Positions 17,445 through 26,170 of a DNA stretch of 64,000 nucleotides are shown one piece after another. The DNA lies in the NCBI RefSeq assembly GCF_001425205.1, contig NZ_LMDW01000002.1, positions 1 to 64,000 of the forward strand. Reading direction: 5' to 3'. Position 1 is the stretch's first letter. Every line of letters begins with the position of its first letter. Both the position numbers and the translations under genes were made by a program. The notes under the pieces were generated by a model. It saw nothing but the letters and a program-made list of their open reading frames with translations, was not told the DNA's origin and searched no databases. This DNA comes from Variovorax sp. Root411 (GTDB taxonomy: Bacteria > Pseudomonadota > Gammaproteobacteria > Burkholderiales > Burkholderiaceae_C).

Positions 17445-17732
17445 TCAAGGCGCATGACGACGCCCCTGTGCCCGCGGGCTTTGCAGGTTCACTTCCATGC
17501 CGGTGCTTTCCTGCTGTTCATGCAGCCATTGCACGACGCGCTCGGCGCGCCTGACGCCGATGCCTCGCACCGGGTACCACCAGGTCATGCCTGCGTCGTT
17601 GATGCGCCGCACCAGCTGCTTCAGCGTGCCGAAGCCCGCCTGTGAGAGTCGTTCGGACAGCAGCGGTTCGAACCAGACTGCAACGCTGTCGTGGGCCTGC
17701 GGCGCGTTTCCGCGCGCTTGCAGTGTGTCCAT
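17445..17732 (-). pseudogene. Fragment of a phage-type integrase (N-terminal DUF3701-like domain)
   Basis: The 95-residue reading frame contains LLSERLSQAGFGTLKQLVRRINDAG, then WWYPVRGIGVRRAERVVQWL. This helix-hairpin-helix pattern is typical of the small N-terminal domain (DUF3701) found on a group of tyrosine recombinases. The catalytic domain, with its R, H, R and Y residues, is absent: the frame ends about 60 bases before the next gene. I read it as a remnant of a larger integrase; a free-standing DUF3701 protein is the alternative. Confidence 0.55.
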
Positions 17733-18055
17733 GGGTTTTCTTCCTGCGCAACGTGTGCCGGCCCCTGCGCGCATGCGAGCCCGCGCGTCGCGACGGGTGC
17801 ACTGGCCGGGGTGGATCAGATCGGCTGTACTTTGCACAGGGCGTGCCAACTGCCCAGGCCTTGATCCGCAAGGGATTTCTGAATGGCCGATGGGCTGGTG
17901 CGCTTCATTCAGACAAATTGCGTGTCCAGTTCTTGGACATGTGTCTGGTAGCCGATCAGGGTTAACGGGCATGAGCCCGCTGCTGGGGAAGCAGCGGTCC
18001 AGCGCGCTCGTGGCCCTTTCAGCGTCGCCTTAGGCGAAATGGGGCTCGCCTTCTC
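17733..18055. other. Intergenic stretch between the integrase remnant and pilY1
   Basis: No convincing gene. It holds short inverted repeats: TGTCCAGTTCTTGGACA near 17925-17941, CGGGCATGAGCCCG and CTGCTGGGGAAGCAG near 17967-17993, and TCGCCTTAGGCGA near 18025. The last could be part of the end of the pilus operon, but no T-run follows on the minus strand. The right part may contain remains of the integrase region. Confidence 0.4.
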
Positions 18056-21000
18056 TCAACGATCGGTCTCACGGAACCAGTAGGTTCTTTTTCTCGTGGC
18101 CCTGAGGGGAATGACCGGTTTTTGGGCACCGAGACCCGATTTCCCATCCGCCCCGGAACCACCGCCGCCACCGATGAGGAACGGCAACTGCCGATCCGTG
18201 CCGCCGACGTTGACCGTGACGATGCCGAACACCGGCGAAGGCGCCAACCCGCCGCCGTCGAGCAGTCTGGAAGTCGCGCTGCCCGTCAGAAAATTGACAC
18301 CGTAGCTGCGCGCGGAGCCCAGGTTGGCCTGGCAACTGGTGGTGCTCGGGACGATGGGCTGGTTGGTTCCGAAATAGACGGTGCCGCCAACGGTGGTCGG
18401 CGCATTCACGCCCTTCTCGCCTGAGCCGCTCAAGGTCACGTAGAACCCGCTCAACGTGCCGTCGTAAGGGGCGGAAGCGGTGGCGTGAAACAGCGCCGTG
18501 GGCGACGTGTCCGCCGTGCTGCTGGTGTCGTCGTGCACGGGCGTCCAGCTGGACGCATTTCCCCCCACGATGGAGTCCTTGAGCATATAGAAGCGGTTCA
18601 CGATGCTGGTGGCCTTCTGGGTCAACAGCGGGTGCTCCCGGTCGCCGGTGATGTCCAGCACCACGTCGTAGTTCTTCGTCAGCACCACGTCGGGCGGAAA
18701 GAAGAACTTGCGCTTGGTCGTACCGGCTCCACCGAGCGCGGCAAACTGCGTCGCCTGCCATGTGCTCACGTCGCCGCTGCCGGTCGGCTGGAGATCCACG
18801 CGCCAGATGTTGCCGCCGGTGTCGGCGGTGTAGAGCCGATCGATGTAGCCGTCGAAGTCGCGGTCGACCAGCGTGATGTCGGCCGGGATCGCGTAGGTCA
18901 TGCCCGCCAGTTTGCAGGGATTGCCGGTGCAGGTCGTGCCGCTGCCGCCCGGCCCGGCCTGCCAGAGCAGGGTGCCGGTGACCGCGTCGACGATGAAGAT
19001 CCCGCGGCCCATGGTGTCAGCTGCGGGCGGTTCGGCGTCTTCGTTCGGGTCGTAGCCGGCGCCGAAAATCAGCACCGGGTTCGTGCGGCCTTTGACCATC
19101 GCCACCTTCGGTTGCGACCAGGTCTGCCCGAGTTCCCCGAAGCCGGTGTCGGCATTGGTGCGCTTCCACATGAACTTCGGGTTGGCCGGATCGCTCACAT
19201 CCAGCGCATAGAGCAGCCGCCCCCCTCGGCGCGCCGACAGGAAGAGGTAGGCCTTGCCCGTGACGCTGTTCTGGTAGACGCCCGGTGCGCCATCGAAGAA
19301 ATAGGTCTTCGGGGTGCCGGCGGAGGAGTTGCCCAGTTTCAGCGCCGGGCTGTTCTGGTAGAGCCGCTGCAGGCCTGAATAGAACTCCGAGGGCACGAAG
19401 CTCCACAGCTCGCCGCCCGGGGGCACGCTCGCCGTGGCGCCGGTGGCGTCCTTCACGGTGATTGCGCATGTCGACGACACCGTGCAGCTGCCCTTGGGCT
19501 TGCTGGAGTCGGTGGGATTGTTCGGCTGGTTGCCATTGACGGCACGGAACAGGCCGTCGTTGGCGCCGTAGAACACCACCACGCCGGTCGTGCCGCCGTA
19601 GTTGATCACTGCTGGCCGCGAGTGCAACACGTCTCCATGAACCGAGCCACGGATCGTGATGCTGGCGTCCGGCGGGCTGCTGGCTTCCCGGCCCGCGACG
19701 GTGTCACCCGCCGCGAACGTGTCGTCGCCACGCGCCCAGTTGATGAGGTTGACGGGCGTCACCGAGCTGGACGCCGGAATCCCCAGCGCCGTAGAGGTGA
19801 GGTTCGTGTTGCCAGCCTTGAACGGCATCGTGCTCAATGCCGCGTTGGCGGTGCAACCGGTGCCGACGCAGGTGTACACATTGCGCGCCGTTGTCGCAGT
19901 GGTTGCTGTCGAGGTCTGGGGATAGGTGTCGGTCAGGTACTTGAGACGGATCTGCTGCCCCACCCCGCCCTTCTCGACGACCTGCCCGTCCCCCCAGTCG
20001 TAGCCGTCCTTGGCACCTTGCGCCTTGAAGGCGTTGAGCCAGAAGCCGCCCTTGGAGTCGGGCAAGGAACTGATGTCCTTGGAGGTCCAGAAGCTGACCG
20101 CCGTTGGCGAGATGAACCCGGTGCCCGCCGCGCTCAGCGCCCGGTTGGCATTGGTGCCGGCGGAATAGGTGCCCCACGAAGCATCGGCGAGAAACAGCTG
20201 CGGCGCGGTCGGATCTGTGGTGTCCACGCCGAACTGGTACTGTTTGAGATTGCCCATCCAGCGCGGGTTGTCGCTGCCGTCGGGGCGGAACATGCCCATG
20301 TAGATCTGGTTGACGTAGGTGCCCTGCGTGTTGGCGCTCACCGGCAGCACCGGCGCCGCGAACACGCTGTTGACGGCCTGCACTTCGGTGAAGACCTGCC
20401 CGATGGCGGCGGCCAGTGCTGCGACGTCGCCAAGTTTCACCACGAAATACTTGCCGCCACCCTGGTTGGCCATGCTGACCATGAGTTGCTCGTAGTCCGG
20501 GTTGCTGCCGTCGCTCAGGATGATGGTGTAAGTGGTGATGGCCGGATACGGCGTCGTCAGGTTGGGAGAAGTCCCCGTGTACATGAAATTCGCCCACTCG
20601 TCGGCGTAGTCGCTCTTGTACTTGGCCCCGGCCGTGGCGTACGGCGAGATCGGCGACTTCCAGTTCGGCAGCGCCACCTGGGCGGGAAGCGCGGTCAGGG
20701 CTGCGGCCGTCTGCAGGGCCGATCCACCCACGTTGCCGCTGTCCTGCGGTTTCTGATTGTTGGTGGCGAGCGTGATGTAGAGAACGAAATTCGTGGCGCA
20801 AGCCTGCTGGTTCGTAAGCCCTCGGTAGGCCGTGCCGGAGAGACCCGTCTTGCCCTGGTAGAAGGCCCAGGCTTCCTGCATGGTCTGGGCAATCTGGTTG
20901 TTGTTGCTCTTGTCGCTGTTGAGGCTCAGTGCCGCGACCCGCGTGAGCATCTGGTCGACACCCTTGCCGTCGGTACCGTTGCCGTCCATCAACATCAGCG

Positions 21001-21370
21001 AGCTCGGCACCGGCGATGCCGCGGGCACCACGAAGGTACCGCCGTTGGTCCCGCCGGTAGGGAAGTACATCAGGCCCAGGCTGATGTTGCCGTTCAGGGC
21101 GGCGTCGGTGGCGACGGACTTGACGGCGCTGTACAGCCCGCACTGCTCGAAGCCCAGGTTCTTCGACGGATCGTTCACGGCTAACTCGGAACAGGTGAAG
21201 CTCGAACTCGCACTCGCCGCGGCCGAGTTGTCGAGGATGATCAACATGTTGGGGGCAGCGCCGGTGGTCGTGCCCTGGTAGATGTCGATGTCGTCGGCCC
21301 TTGCTCCCGCGCTTGCCAATGCAAGCAGCGTCAGGGCGCCGAGCTGCCAGAAATTCGAGGGTTTCTTCAT
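18056..21370 (-). CDS. pilY1: PilY1-type type IV pilus tip adhesin/assembly protein
   Basis: Protein of 1104 residues with a signal peptide (LGALTLLALASAGARA). An N-terminal von Willebrand A-like region has a degenerate metal site (MLIILDNSAAAS, Asp47). A C-terminal PilY1 propeller follows, including an EF-hand-like calcium loop DRDFDGYID near residue 835 and the usual ending RKRTYWFRE. PilY1 sits at the pilus tip, primes assembly with minor pilins and can act in adhesion and mechanosensing. It is the last gene of the minor-pilin operon, 17 bases after pilX. I chose the ATG at 21370 because the signal peptide starts there. Confidence 0.93.
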   Translation of the reverse strand: MKKPSNFWQLGALTLLALASAGARADDIDIYQGTTTGAAPNMLIILDNSAAASASSSFTCSELAVNDPSKNLGFEQCGLYSAVKSVATDAALNGNISLGLMYFPTGGTNGGTFVVPAASPVPSSLMLMDGNGTDGKGVDQMLTRVAALSLNSDKSNNNQIAQTMQEAWAFYQGKTGLSGTAYRGLTNQQACATNFVLYITLATNNQKPQDSGNVGGSALQTAAALTALPAQVALPNWKSPISPYATAGAKYKSDYADEWANFMYTGTSPNLTTPYPAITTYTIILSDGSNPDYEQLMVSMANQGGGKYFVVKLGDVAALAAAIGQVFTEVQAVNSVFAAPVLPVSANTQGTYVNQIYMGMFRPDGSDNPRWMGNLKQYQFGVDTTDPTAPQLFLADASWGTYSAGTNANRALSAAGTGFISPTAVSFWTSKDISSLPDSKGGFWLNAFKAQGAKDGYDWGDGQVVEKGGVGQQIRLKYLTDTYPQTSTATTATTARNVYTCVGTGCTANAALSTMPFKAGNTNLTSTALGIPASSSVTPVNLINWARGDDTFAAGDTVAGREASSPPDASITIRGSVHGDVLHSRPAVINYGGTTGVVVFYGANDGLFRAVNGNQPNNPTDSSKPKGSCTVSSTCAITVKDATGATASVPPGGELWSFVPSEFYSGLQRLYQNSPALKLGNSSAGTPKTYFFDGAPGVYQNSVTGKAYLFLSARRGGRLLYALDVSDPANPKFMWKRTNADTGFGELGQTWSQPKVAMVKGRTNPVLIFGAGYDPNEDAEPPAADTMGRGIFIVDAVTGTLLWQAGPGGSGTTCTGNPCKLAGMTYAIPADITLVDRDFDGYIDRLYTADTGGNIWRVDLQPTGSGDVSTWQATQFAALGGAGTTKRKFFFPPDVVLTKNYDVVLDITGDREHPLLTQKATSIVNRFYMLKDSIVGGNASSWTPVHDDTSSTADTSPTALFHATASAPYDGTLSGFYVTLSGSGEKGVNAPTTVGGTVYFGTNQPIVPSTTSCQANLGSARSYGVNFLTGSATSRLLDGGGLAPSPVFGIVTVNVGGTDRQLPFLIGGGGGSGADGKSGLGAQKPVIPLRATRKRTYWFRETDR

Positions 21371-21387
21371 GTCCGACTCCCGTTTGA

Positions 21388-21939
21388 TCAGCATGCCGCA
21401 CCCACGGTGACGCGCACCGCAATGCCCTGGTGAGTCGGGGCGCTCGGCACGCCACCGACCCCCGGCGTGGCGGTCGCATTGACGTCCCAGTTCGAGTTCG
21501 AGCACAGCGAATTGCCGCCCGCGCTGCTGCCCGCAATGCCGGTGTTCTGCGAAGCGCCGCTCACATAGCAGGGCTGGTCGCTGGTCAGGCTGGGATCCAG
21601 TTCGCTGAGCTTGATGGGCTTGATGCCGGTACAAGCGGGCGCAGCCACGGCAACGGTGTAGGAGGAGCCGGTCTGGCCGCTCTTGTTGATATCCACCGTG
21701 GTGGTGCTGGCCACCGGCATCGCGGTGAAGTCGGTGCTGATCGTTTTTTCAATCTCCTGCATCGCGGCCGCATTGGCCTCTTTCTCGGTCTGCATGTTGC
21801 CGACCAGCTTCGTGTTGACGTTGGTGACCTTGACGGCCGAGACGACCATGAGCGTCAGCACCACCAGGAAGATCATCGAGACCAGCAAGGTTGCGCCCGA
21901 TTGACCCTGGGGAGGGCAGGCATTCTTCGAACGATTCAT
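21388..21939 (-). CDS. pilX: PilX-type minor pilin
   Basis: Protein of 183 residues with a class III signal: a charged leader (MNRSKNACPPQGQSG), then ATLLVSMIFLVVLTLMVVSAV. There is no Glu at position 5 of the mature chain, as is normal for PilX/GspK-type tip subunits. Several cysteines are present in the C-terminal half (for example NSLCSNSNW and the terminal GAAC). It is expected to join the PilE-FimT-PilV-PilW priming complex at the pilus tip. Its start overlaps the pilW stop by 4 bases. Confidence 0.85.
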   Translation of the reverse strand: MNRSKNACPPQGQSGATLLVSMIFLVVLTLMVVSAVKVTNVNTKLVGNMQTEKEANAAAMQEIEKTISTDFTAMPVASTTTVDINKSGQTGSSYTVAVAAPACTGIKPIKLSELDPSLTSDQPCYVSGASQNTGIAGSSAGGNSLCSNSNWDVNATATPGVGGVPSAPTHQGIAVRVTVGAAC

Positions 21940-23006
21940 GGCACTTCTCTCTGGCCCGAGCTGTTGTAGAGGCGGGCAACCGTGCTGTAGACGTGCCGCT
22001 TGATATGGTCGTTGAACGGGCCAGCCGTCGGTGTCGCCAGGCCCATGTCGTAGGTTCTGGCATCGGTCCAGCCGCCGCTGGCTTCGGTGTTGCGCGCCAG
22101 CACGTGAATGCGGATCGCCATCACGTTGGCCCAGTTCGCCGCGGCCGCGGTCCAGTCGTAGGCAGGCGTCGTTTGCGGGCACACGGCCACGGCGACTTCC
22201 GCTGCGGGGGGACTGCCCGGATCGCTGGTGTAGCAGTCGGGCGAGCCATCGGCATCCATGTCGACGCCATAGTCGAGCTGCAAGTTCTCGATGCCTTCCA
22301 CCAGCGGTGTGATGGTCATCGCGCCGTTGAGGTATTCGGCCATCTTGAGCGTGGGTGTGGTGTCGGTGCCGCACACGTTGCAGGTGCTCACGAAGTACAC
22401 GTGCTGCACGATCTTGCGCAGCGGCGCGAGTTGGGTCGCAAGGCAGTCCTTGCCCATCAGCGTGAAGCTCGCCGCCGAAGAGCCGGCCGCTGCCACGAAG
22501 GGCAGCAGGTCGTTCGCGCAAGTGGAAATCTGCAGATAGCGCTCGCCGCTGGCCGCCGACGCCACGCTCACCGCGCTCGTGCTGACGCGCGTGACGACCA
22601 GCATGGCGGTGCCGGACATGACGTGGTCCAGGCAACTCGGCACGCTGCCCAGCGCGTAGACCGGCAAGGGAACGCTCGAGGTGCCCGGACTCGTCGTTGA
22701 CGCATAGCCGAGATCGGCAATGCTCGCGGGGCAGGCCGCGGGCGTGGCGGTGGAGAAAGCCGTGCTCGAAGACGCACCGACAAAGCCGGCGAGCTGTATG
22801 TCTTCAGTAAGTATCTGCAATGCATAGCGCCCGTTGTCGATCTGGCGCGACGACTTGTCGAGCTCGGAGCGCGAGCTCACGGTGGACACCAGCAGACTGC
22901 TCAGGCCAATCAGAAGGAAGAGGCCGAGGGTGATCGCCACCATCAACTCGACCAGCGTGAAGCCGCGGCCGGCCTGCCGGCAACGGGACATGGTTCGCGT
23001 TCTCAC
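21936..23006 (-). CDS. pilW: PilW-type minor pilin
   Basis: About 356 residues. A class III signal and pilin helix are clear: RGFTLVELMVAITLGLFLLIGL, with Glu5 present. The large C-terminal part is typical of PilW in length. I prefer the GTG at 23006, which overlaps the pilV stop (GTGA) and has GGAG at good spacing; an ATG at 22991 five codons downstream is the alternative. The protein belongs to the tip-priming complex with PilV, PilX, FimT and PilY1. Confidence 0.87.
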   Translation of the reverse strand: MRTRTMSRCRQAGRGFTLVELMVAITLGLFLLIGLSSLLVSTVSSRSELDKSSRQIDNGRYALQILTEDIQLAGFVGASSSTAFSTATPAACPASIADLGYASTTSPGTSSVPLPVYALGSVPSCLDHVMSGTAMLVVTRVSTSAVSVASAASGERYLQISTCANDLLPFVAAAGSSAASFTLMGKDCLATQLAPLRKIVQHVYFVSTCNVCGTDTTPTLKMAEYLNGAMTITPLVEGIENLQLDYGVDMDADGSPDCYTSDPGSPPAAEVAVAVCPQTTPAYDWTAAAANWANVMAIRIHVLARNTEASGGWTDARTYDMGLATPTAGPFNDHIKRHVYSTVARLYNSSGQREVP

Positions 23007-23629
23007 GACAATGCTCCGATCCGGACCTTGGTTGTGACGACCCGGTGCAGTTTTTCGTCGCTGTAGGCGCCGCTGCCGCAGGGAAATGCGGTAGTGCCAT
23101 CTGCCAGAGTCGGTGCGGCCGTCTTGACGAGGCCTTGCCACGACACGGCGATCATGTAGATATTGCTGGCAGGGTCGTCGAGGGTCACGCAGCCGATCGC
23201 ACCGACCATCGCGCCGATGTTGGAGCCCGCCTGGATCTCGGACTGCCCCTTGAGCATGTTGTCCCAGGCTGTGAGATCGGCCCCGGCCCGCGCCTGCTGC
23301 TGCGCGTTGCCTGCGGCGCAGCTCGCAACCCCGGTGTTCCCGGTGCCGGTGCCCAGTTGCACGCCGGTCGCCCCATTCGAATAGCACGCCGCAACCTTCC
23401 GGTTCGCATTGAGGCGATCCGACATGTCCTGCACGAGCTGCAAGGCCTGGATCCGCTGGTAGGACTCCATTTCTGCCATGCTCGACCGACTGCTTACCCC
23501 CACCAGGCCGAGCAACCCGAACAACAAGATGACGAGCGAGACCAGCACTTCGATCAGCGCGATCCCTTGCTGGGGGGCGGCCACCTGAAGCAGGCGATAG
23601 GAAATGGTGCGGTGGGTACGGTACGACAT
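23003..23629 (-). CDS. pilV: PilV-type minor pilin
   Basis: Protein of 208 residues. After a 22-residue basic leader comes QGIALIEVLVSLVILLFGLLGLVGV, a prepilin helix with Glu5, followed by the PilV pattern ALQLVQDMSDRLNANR. Cysteines occur in pairs (AACYS, ASCAAG, IGCV, FPCG). Its ATG directly follows the fimT stop (TAGATG), so the two are probably co-translated. Confidence 0.87.
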   Translation of the reverse strand: MSYRTHRTISYRLLQVAAPQQGIALIEVLVSLVILLFGLLGLVGVSSRSSMAEMESYQRIQALQLVQDMSDRLNANRKVAACYSNGATGVQLGTGTGNTGVASCAAGNAQQQARAGADLTAWDNMLKGQSEIQAGSNIGAMVGAIGCVTLDDPASNIYMIAVSWQGLVKTAAPTLADGTTAFPCGSGAYSDEKLHRVVTTKVRIGALS

Positions 23630-24109
23630 CTAGCATGCTCCCGTGCTGCTGCTCGGCACACCGCCCAGGCCGATGGAGACACAGCGGGAACTCACGCCGT
23701 TCAACGCGGGCGACGGTGCGATGGTGAATTTCGTGCTCGTCGTCACGGTACGGCCATCCTTGCCGTAGGTGATGGCGCCCAGGCCCGCCGAATCGGTGAT
23801 CGAGAGGTTCTTGTAGGCCTCCTGGTTGTGGAACGTCAGGGTGCCGTCACTTACCTTCCAGCCGCCGTCCCAGGCGGCCCCGATCTTCTGCAGGGACACG
23901 TTTGCATTGCGAGACACGGCCTGGCTCCGGGCGAGCGTGATGGCAGCCATCAGGTCGAAGGAGACGTTGCGCACGCGCTGGGTGGCAATGAACGCGCTGA
24001 AGGAAGGCAACGCGATACCGGCCAGGATCGCCATGATCGTGATGGTGGTTACCAGTTCGATCAGCGTGAAACCCCGCGCAGGGGACTTCGGGCGGCGGCC
24101 TACCAGCAT
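23630..24109 (-). CDS. fimT: GspH/FimT-type pseudopilin
   Basis: Protein of 159 residues with the prepilin site ARGFTLIELVTTITIMAILAGIALPSF and the GspH/FimT-specific stretch FDLMAAITLARSQAVSRN. C-terminal cysteines CVSIG and GAC may pair. FimT/FimU proteins are tip-associated minor pilins; in some bacteria FimT binds DNA for natural uptake. Its start overlaps the 3' end of pilE by 10 bases. Confidence 0.87.
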   Translation of the reverse strand: MLVGRRPKSPARGFTLIELVTTITIMAILAGIALPSFSAFIATQRVRNVSFDLMAAITLARSQAVSRNANVSLQKIGAAWDGGWKVSDGTLTFHNQEAYKNLSITDSAGLGAITYGKDGRTVTTSTKFTIAPSPALNGVSSRCVSIGLGGVPSSSTGAC

Positions 24110-24582
24110 CCCGCCACTCCGCTGGAGCCCGACGCGGTTTTCGTGCCCGCTTCGTCGATGGTCAGCGTTCCGCAGGCGGTGTCCCGCGCAAGCTGGCTAT
24201 TGATCGGCGTGGCCGTGATCGTGAAGCCCGGCAGCGTCGTTCCGGTCTTGAGGGGCGTCGTGACCGTGTAATTGGACGACACGTGGGAGGGCACGCTCGA
24301 ATTCAACGTTGTGAGGTTGGCGGCATAGGTTCGCGCGTCCAGCAGATAGCGCTGTTGCAGGCTGCTGAGTTCGAGCATGTAACCCTGGGCCGCCGACCGA
24401 TTGGAGCGGACGATGTAGTTGGTGTACGACGGATAGGCGATGGCCGCAAGGATGGCAACGATCGCCACCGTGATCATCAATTCGATCAGTGTGAAGCCAC
24501 GCACTCTCGCCGATCCGGATTGAGGGTCGGACAAACTGGTACGCATCGATACCATCGTCGATTTTCTTGAAAACTGATACAT
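24100..24582 (-). CDS. pilE: PilE-type (minor) type IV pilin
   Basis: Protein of 160 residues. The leader ends VRG and is followed by FTLIELMITVAIVAILAAIAYPSY, then the PilE signature RSNRSAAQGYMLELSSLQQRY. A disulfide pair near the C terminus is likely (TACGTL and the terminal AGCW). It is the first gene of the operon; AAGGA lies 9 bases before the ATG at 24582, and in-frame ATGs at 24555 and 24546 are alternatives. It is probably the PilE-like minor pilin rather than the major pilin, given its operon. Confidence 0.87.
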   Translation of the reverse strand: MYQFSRKSTMVSMRTSLSDPQSGSARVRGFTLIELMITVAIVAILAAIAYPSYTNYIVRSNRSAAQGYMLELSSLQQRYLLDARTYAANLTTLNSSVPSHVSSNYTVTTPLKTGTTLPGFTITATPINSQLARDTACGTLTIDEAGTKTASGSSGVAGCW

Positions 24583-24824
24583 AAGACCGCATCCTTTCGC
24601 CCGCCGATCTCTAACTGAACCGGGCTCGGAAAGTCATTCGAATGTGACTATATGTGAGTAATGTGAAAATGTCACATCAATTCATATTGGTTGCGCAAGC
24701 GCGACGCCCCCAACTGGAAGAGCGGGAATACCCTGTGACCGCATCGAAGTTTCCTTGCCTACATTTCTTGCATGCAAGAACACCAATGTCTTGCATGCAA
24801 ACAACCAACACGACAGGAGCTTCC
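24583..24824. promoter_or_regulatory. Divergent control region between pilE and the DctA-type symporter
   Basis: A 242-base spacer, AT-rich for this genome, that must hold promoters for both directions. At 24661-24677 it contains ATGTGAAAATGTCACAT, a palindrome whose TGTGA and TCACA halves are separated by five bases; a CRP site would need six. Nearer the symporter lie two TTGCATGCAA palindromes (listed separately). I cannot place the promoter hexamers with confidence. Confidence 0.5.
24765..24800. promoter_or_regulatory. Two TTGCATGCAA operators before the symporter gene
   Basis: The 16-base perfect palindrome TTCTTGCATGCAAGAA (24765-24780) is followed by a second TTGCATGCAA (24791-24800). 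The centres are 23 bases apart, close to two helical turns, so dimers would bind on the same face. The right site ends 24 bases before the symporter ATG. GntR/FadR-type repressors bind short palindromes of this kind, and such a gene follows the symporter, so autoregulated repression released by the substrate is the likely scheme. Confidence 0.6.
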
Positions 24825-26162
24825 ATGCCTCGCTTCGCCAAATCGCTTTTCGGCCAGGTGGTCATCGCGCTGGTGCTCGGCGTGCTCGCCGGGCTATTCA
24901 TACCGGAACTCGCCGTCAAGCTCAAGCCGCTCGGTGACGGTTTCATCAAGCTGATCAAGATGATCATCCCAGTGCTGGTGTTCTGCGTGGTGGTGCATGG
25001 CATCGCCGGCGCGGGAGACCTCAAGCGCGTGGGCCGGGTGGGCGTGAAGTCGCTCATCTACTTCGAGGTGCTGACCACCATCGCGCTGGCCATGGGCCTG
25101 GTGCTGGCCTTCGTGTTCCAGCCCGGCGCGGGCATGAACGTCGACCCCTCCAAGCTCGACGCGACCGCGATGAGCGCCTACGCCTCGAACGCCGACAAGC
25201 TCACGAGCGGCGGCACGGTCGATTTCCTGATGAAGCTCATTCCGACCACGGTGGTCAATGCCTTTGCCACCGGCGACGTGCTGCAGGTGCTGCTGTTCGC
25301 GGTACTGTTCGGCTGCGCGCTCACGCTGCTGGGCGATCGCGGCAAGCCGGTGGCGGTGGTGGTCGATGCGCTTTCGCTGGTGCTGTTCAAGATCATGGGC
25401 ATCATCATCAAGCTGGCGCCGCTGGGCGTGCTGGGTGCCATCGCCTTCACGGTGGGGCAGTACGGCATCGGCTCGCTCAAGCAGCTGGGCATGCTGGTGG
25501 CGCTCTTTTACGGCGCGGTGTTGATCTTCGTGTTCGTGGTGCTCGGGCTTGTGATGCGCATGTCGGGCTTCAGCCTGATCAAGCTGCTGCGCTACCTGCG
25601 CGAAGAGCTCACCATCGTGTTCGCCACGACCTCGTCGGACAGCGTGCTGCCGCAGATCATGGCCAAGCTGCGCCGCATGGGCATCCGCGATTCGACCGTG
25701 GGCCTCGTGATCCCGACCGGCTACTCGTTCAACCTCGACGCCTTCTCGATCTACATCACGCTGGCGGCCGTGTTCATCGCGCAGGCCACCAACACACCGA
25801 TCTCGATGGCCGACCTGCTGACGATCCTCGCGATCGCGCTGGTCACCTCCAAGGGCGCGCACGGCGTGCCGGGCTCGGCCATCGTGGTGCTGGCCGCCAC
25901 GCTGCATGCGATTCCCGCAATTCCCGCCATCGGCCTCGTGCTGGTGCTGTCGGTCGACTGGTTCATGGGCATCGCCCGCGCGCTGGGCAACCTGATCGGC
26001 AACTGCGTGGCAACGGTGGCCATTGCCGCCTGGGAAGGCGACATCGACCGCGAGCGCGCGCATGCAGTGCTCAACGGCAGCTATTCGCCCGACGACGAGC
26101 CGCTGGCCGAGGCCGGGTCCGTGATAAACGCCGGCACCGGTACTGCCTCCAGCGCCCACTGA
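24825..26162 (+). CDS. Dicarboxylate/amino acid:cation symporter (DctA-type)
   Basis: Inner-membrane symporter of 445 residues, DAACS family. Family motifs are VFATTSSDSVLPQIM (serine-rich re-entrant loop, about 265-280), GYSFNLDAFSIYITLAAVFIAQATN (about 300-325) and the last transport helix SVDWFMGIARALGNLIGN. DctA normally has NLDGTSIY; here it is NLDAFSIY, so the substrate may differ from plain C4-dicarboxylates. I chose the ATG at 24825 with AGGAG 5 bases upstream; an in-frame extension to 24654 runs through the operators. It is followed 8 bases later by a GntR regulator. Confidence 0.9.
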   Translation: MPRFAKSLFGQVVIALVLGVLAGLFIPELAVKLKPLGDGFIKLIKMIIPVLVFCVVVHGIAGAGDLKRVGRVGVKSLIYFEVLTTIALAMGLVLAFVFQPGAGMNVDPSKLDATAMSAYASNADKLTSGGTVDFLMKLIPTTVVNAFATGDVLQVLLFAVLFGCALTLLGDRGKPVAVVVDALSLVLFKIMGIIIKLAPLGVLGAIAFTVGQYGIGSLKQLGMLVALFYGAVLIFVFVVLGLVMRMSGFSLIKLLRYLREELTIVFATTSSDSVLPQIMAKLRRMGIRDSTVGLVIPTGYSFNLDAFSIYITLAAVFIAQATNTPISMADLLTILAIALVTSKGAHGVPGSAIVVLAATLHAIPAIPAIGLVLVLSVDWFMGIARALGNLIGNCVATVAIAAWEGDIDRERAHAVLNGSYSPDDEPLAEAGSVINAGTGTASSAH

Positions 26163-26170
26163 AAAAAAAC

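Noticed and set aside
17665..17674. GGTTCGAACC, like a tRNA T-loop
   Set aside because: It lies inside the integrase-remnant frame, and no acceptor stem, D-arm or anticodon arm can be built around it.
24661..24677. CRP binding site
   Set aside because: The half-sites are separated by five bases, not six, so I list it only as an unassigned palindrome.
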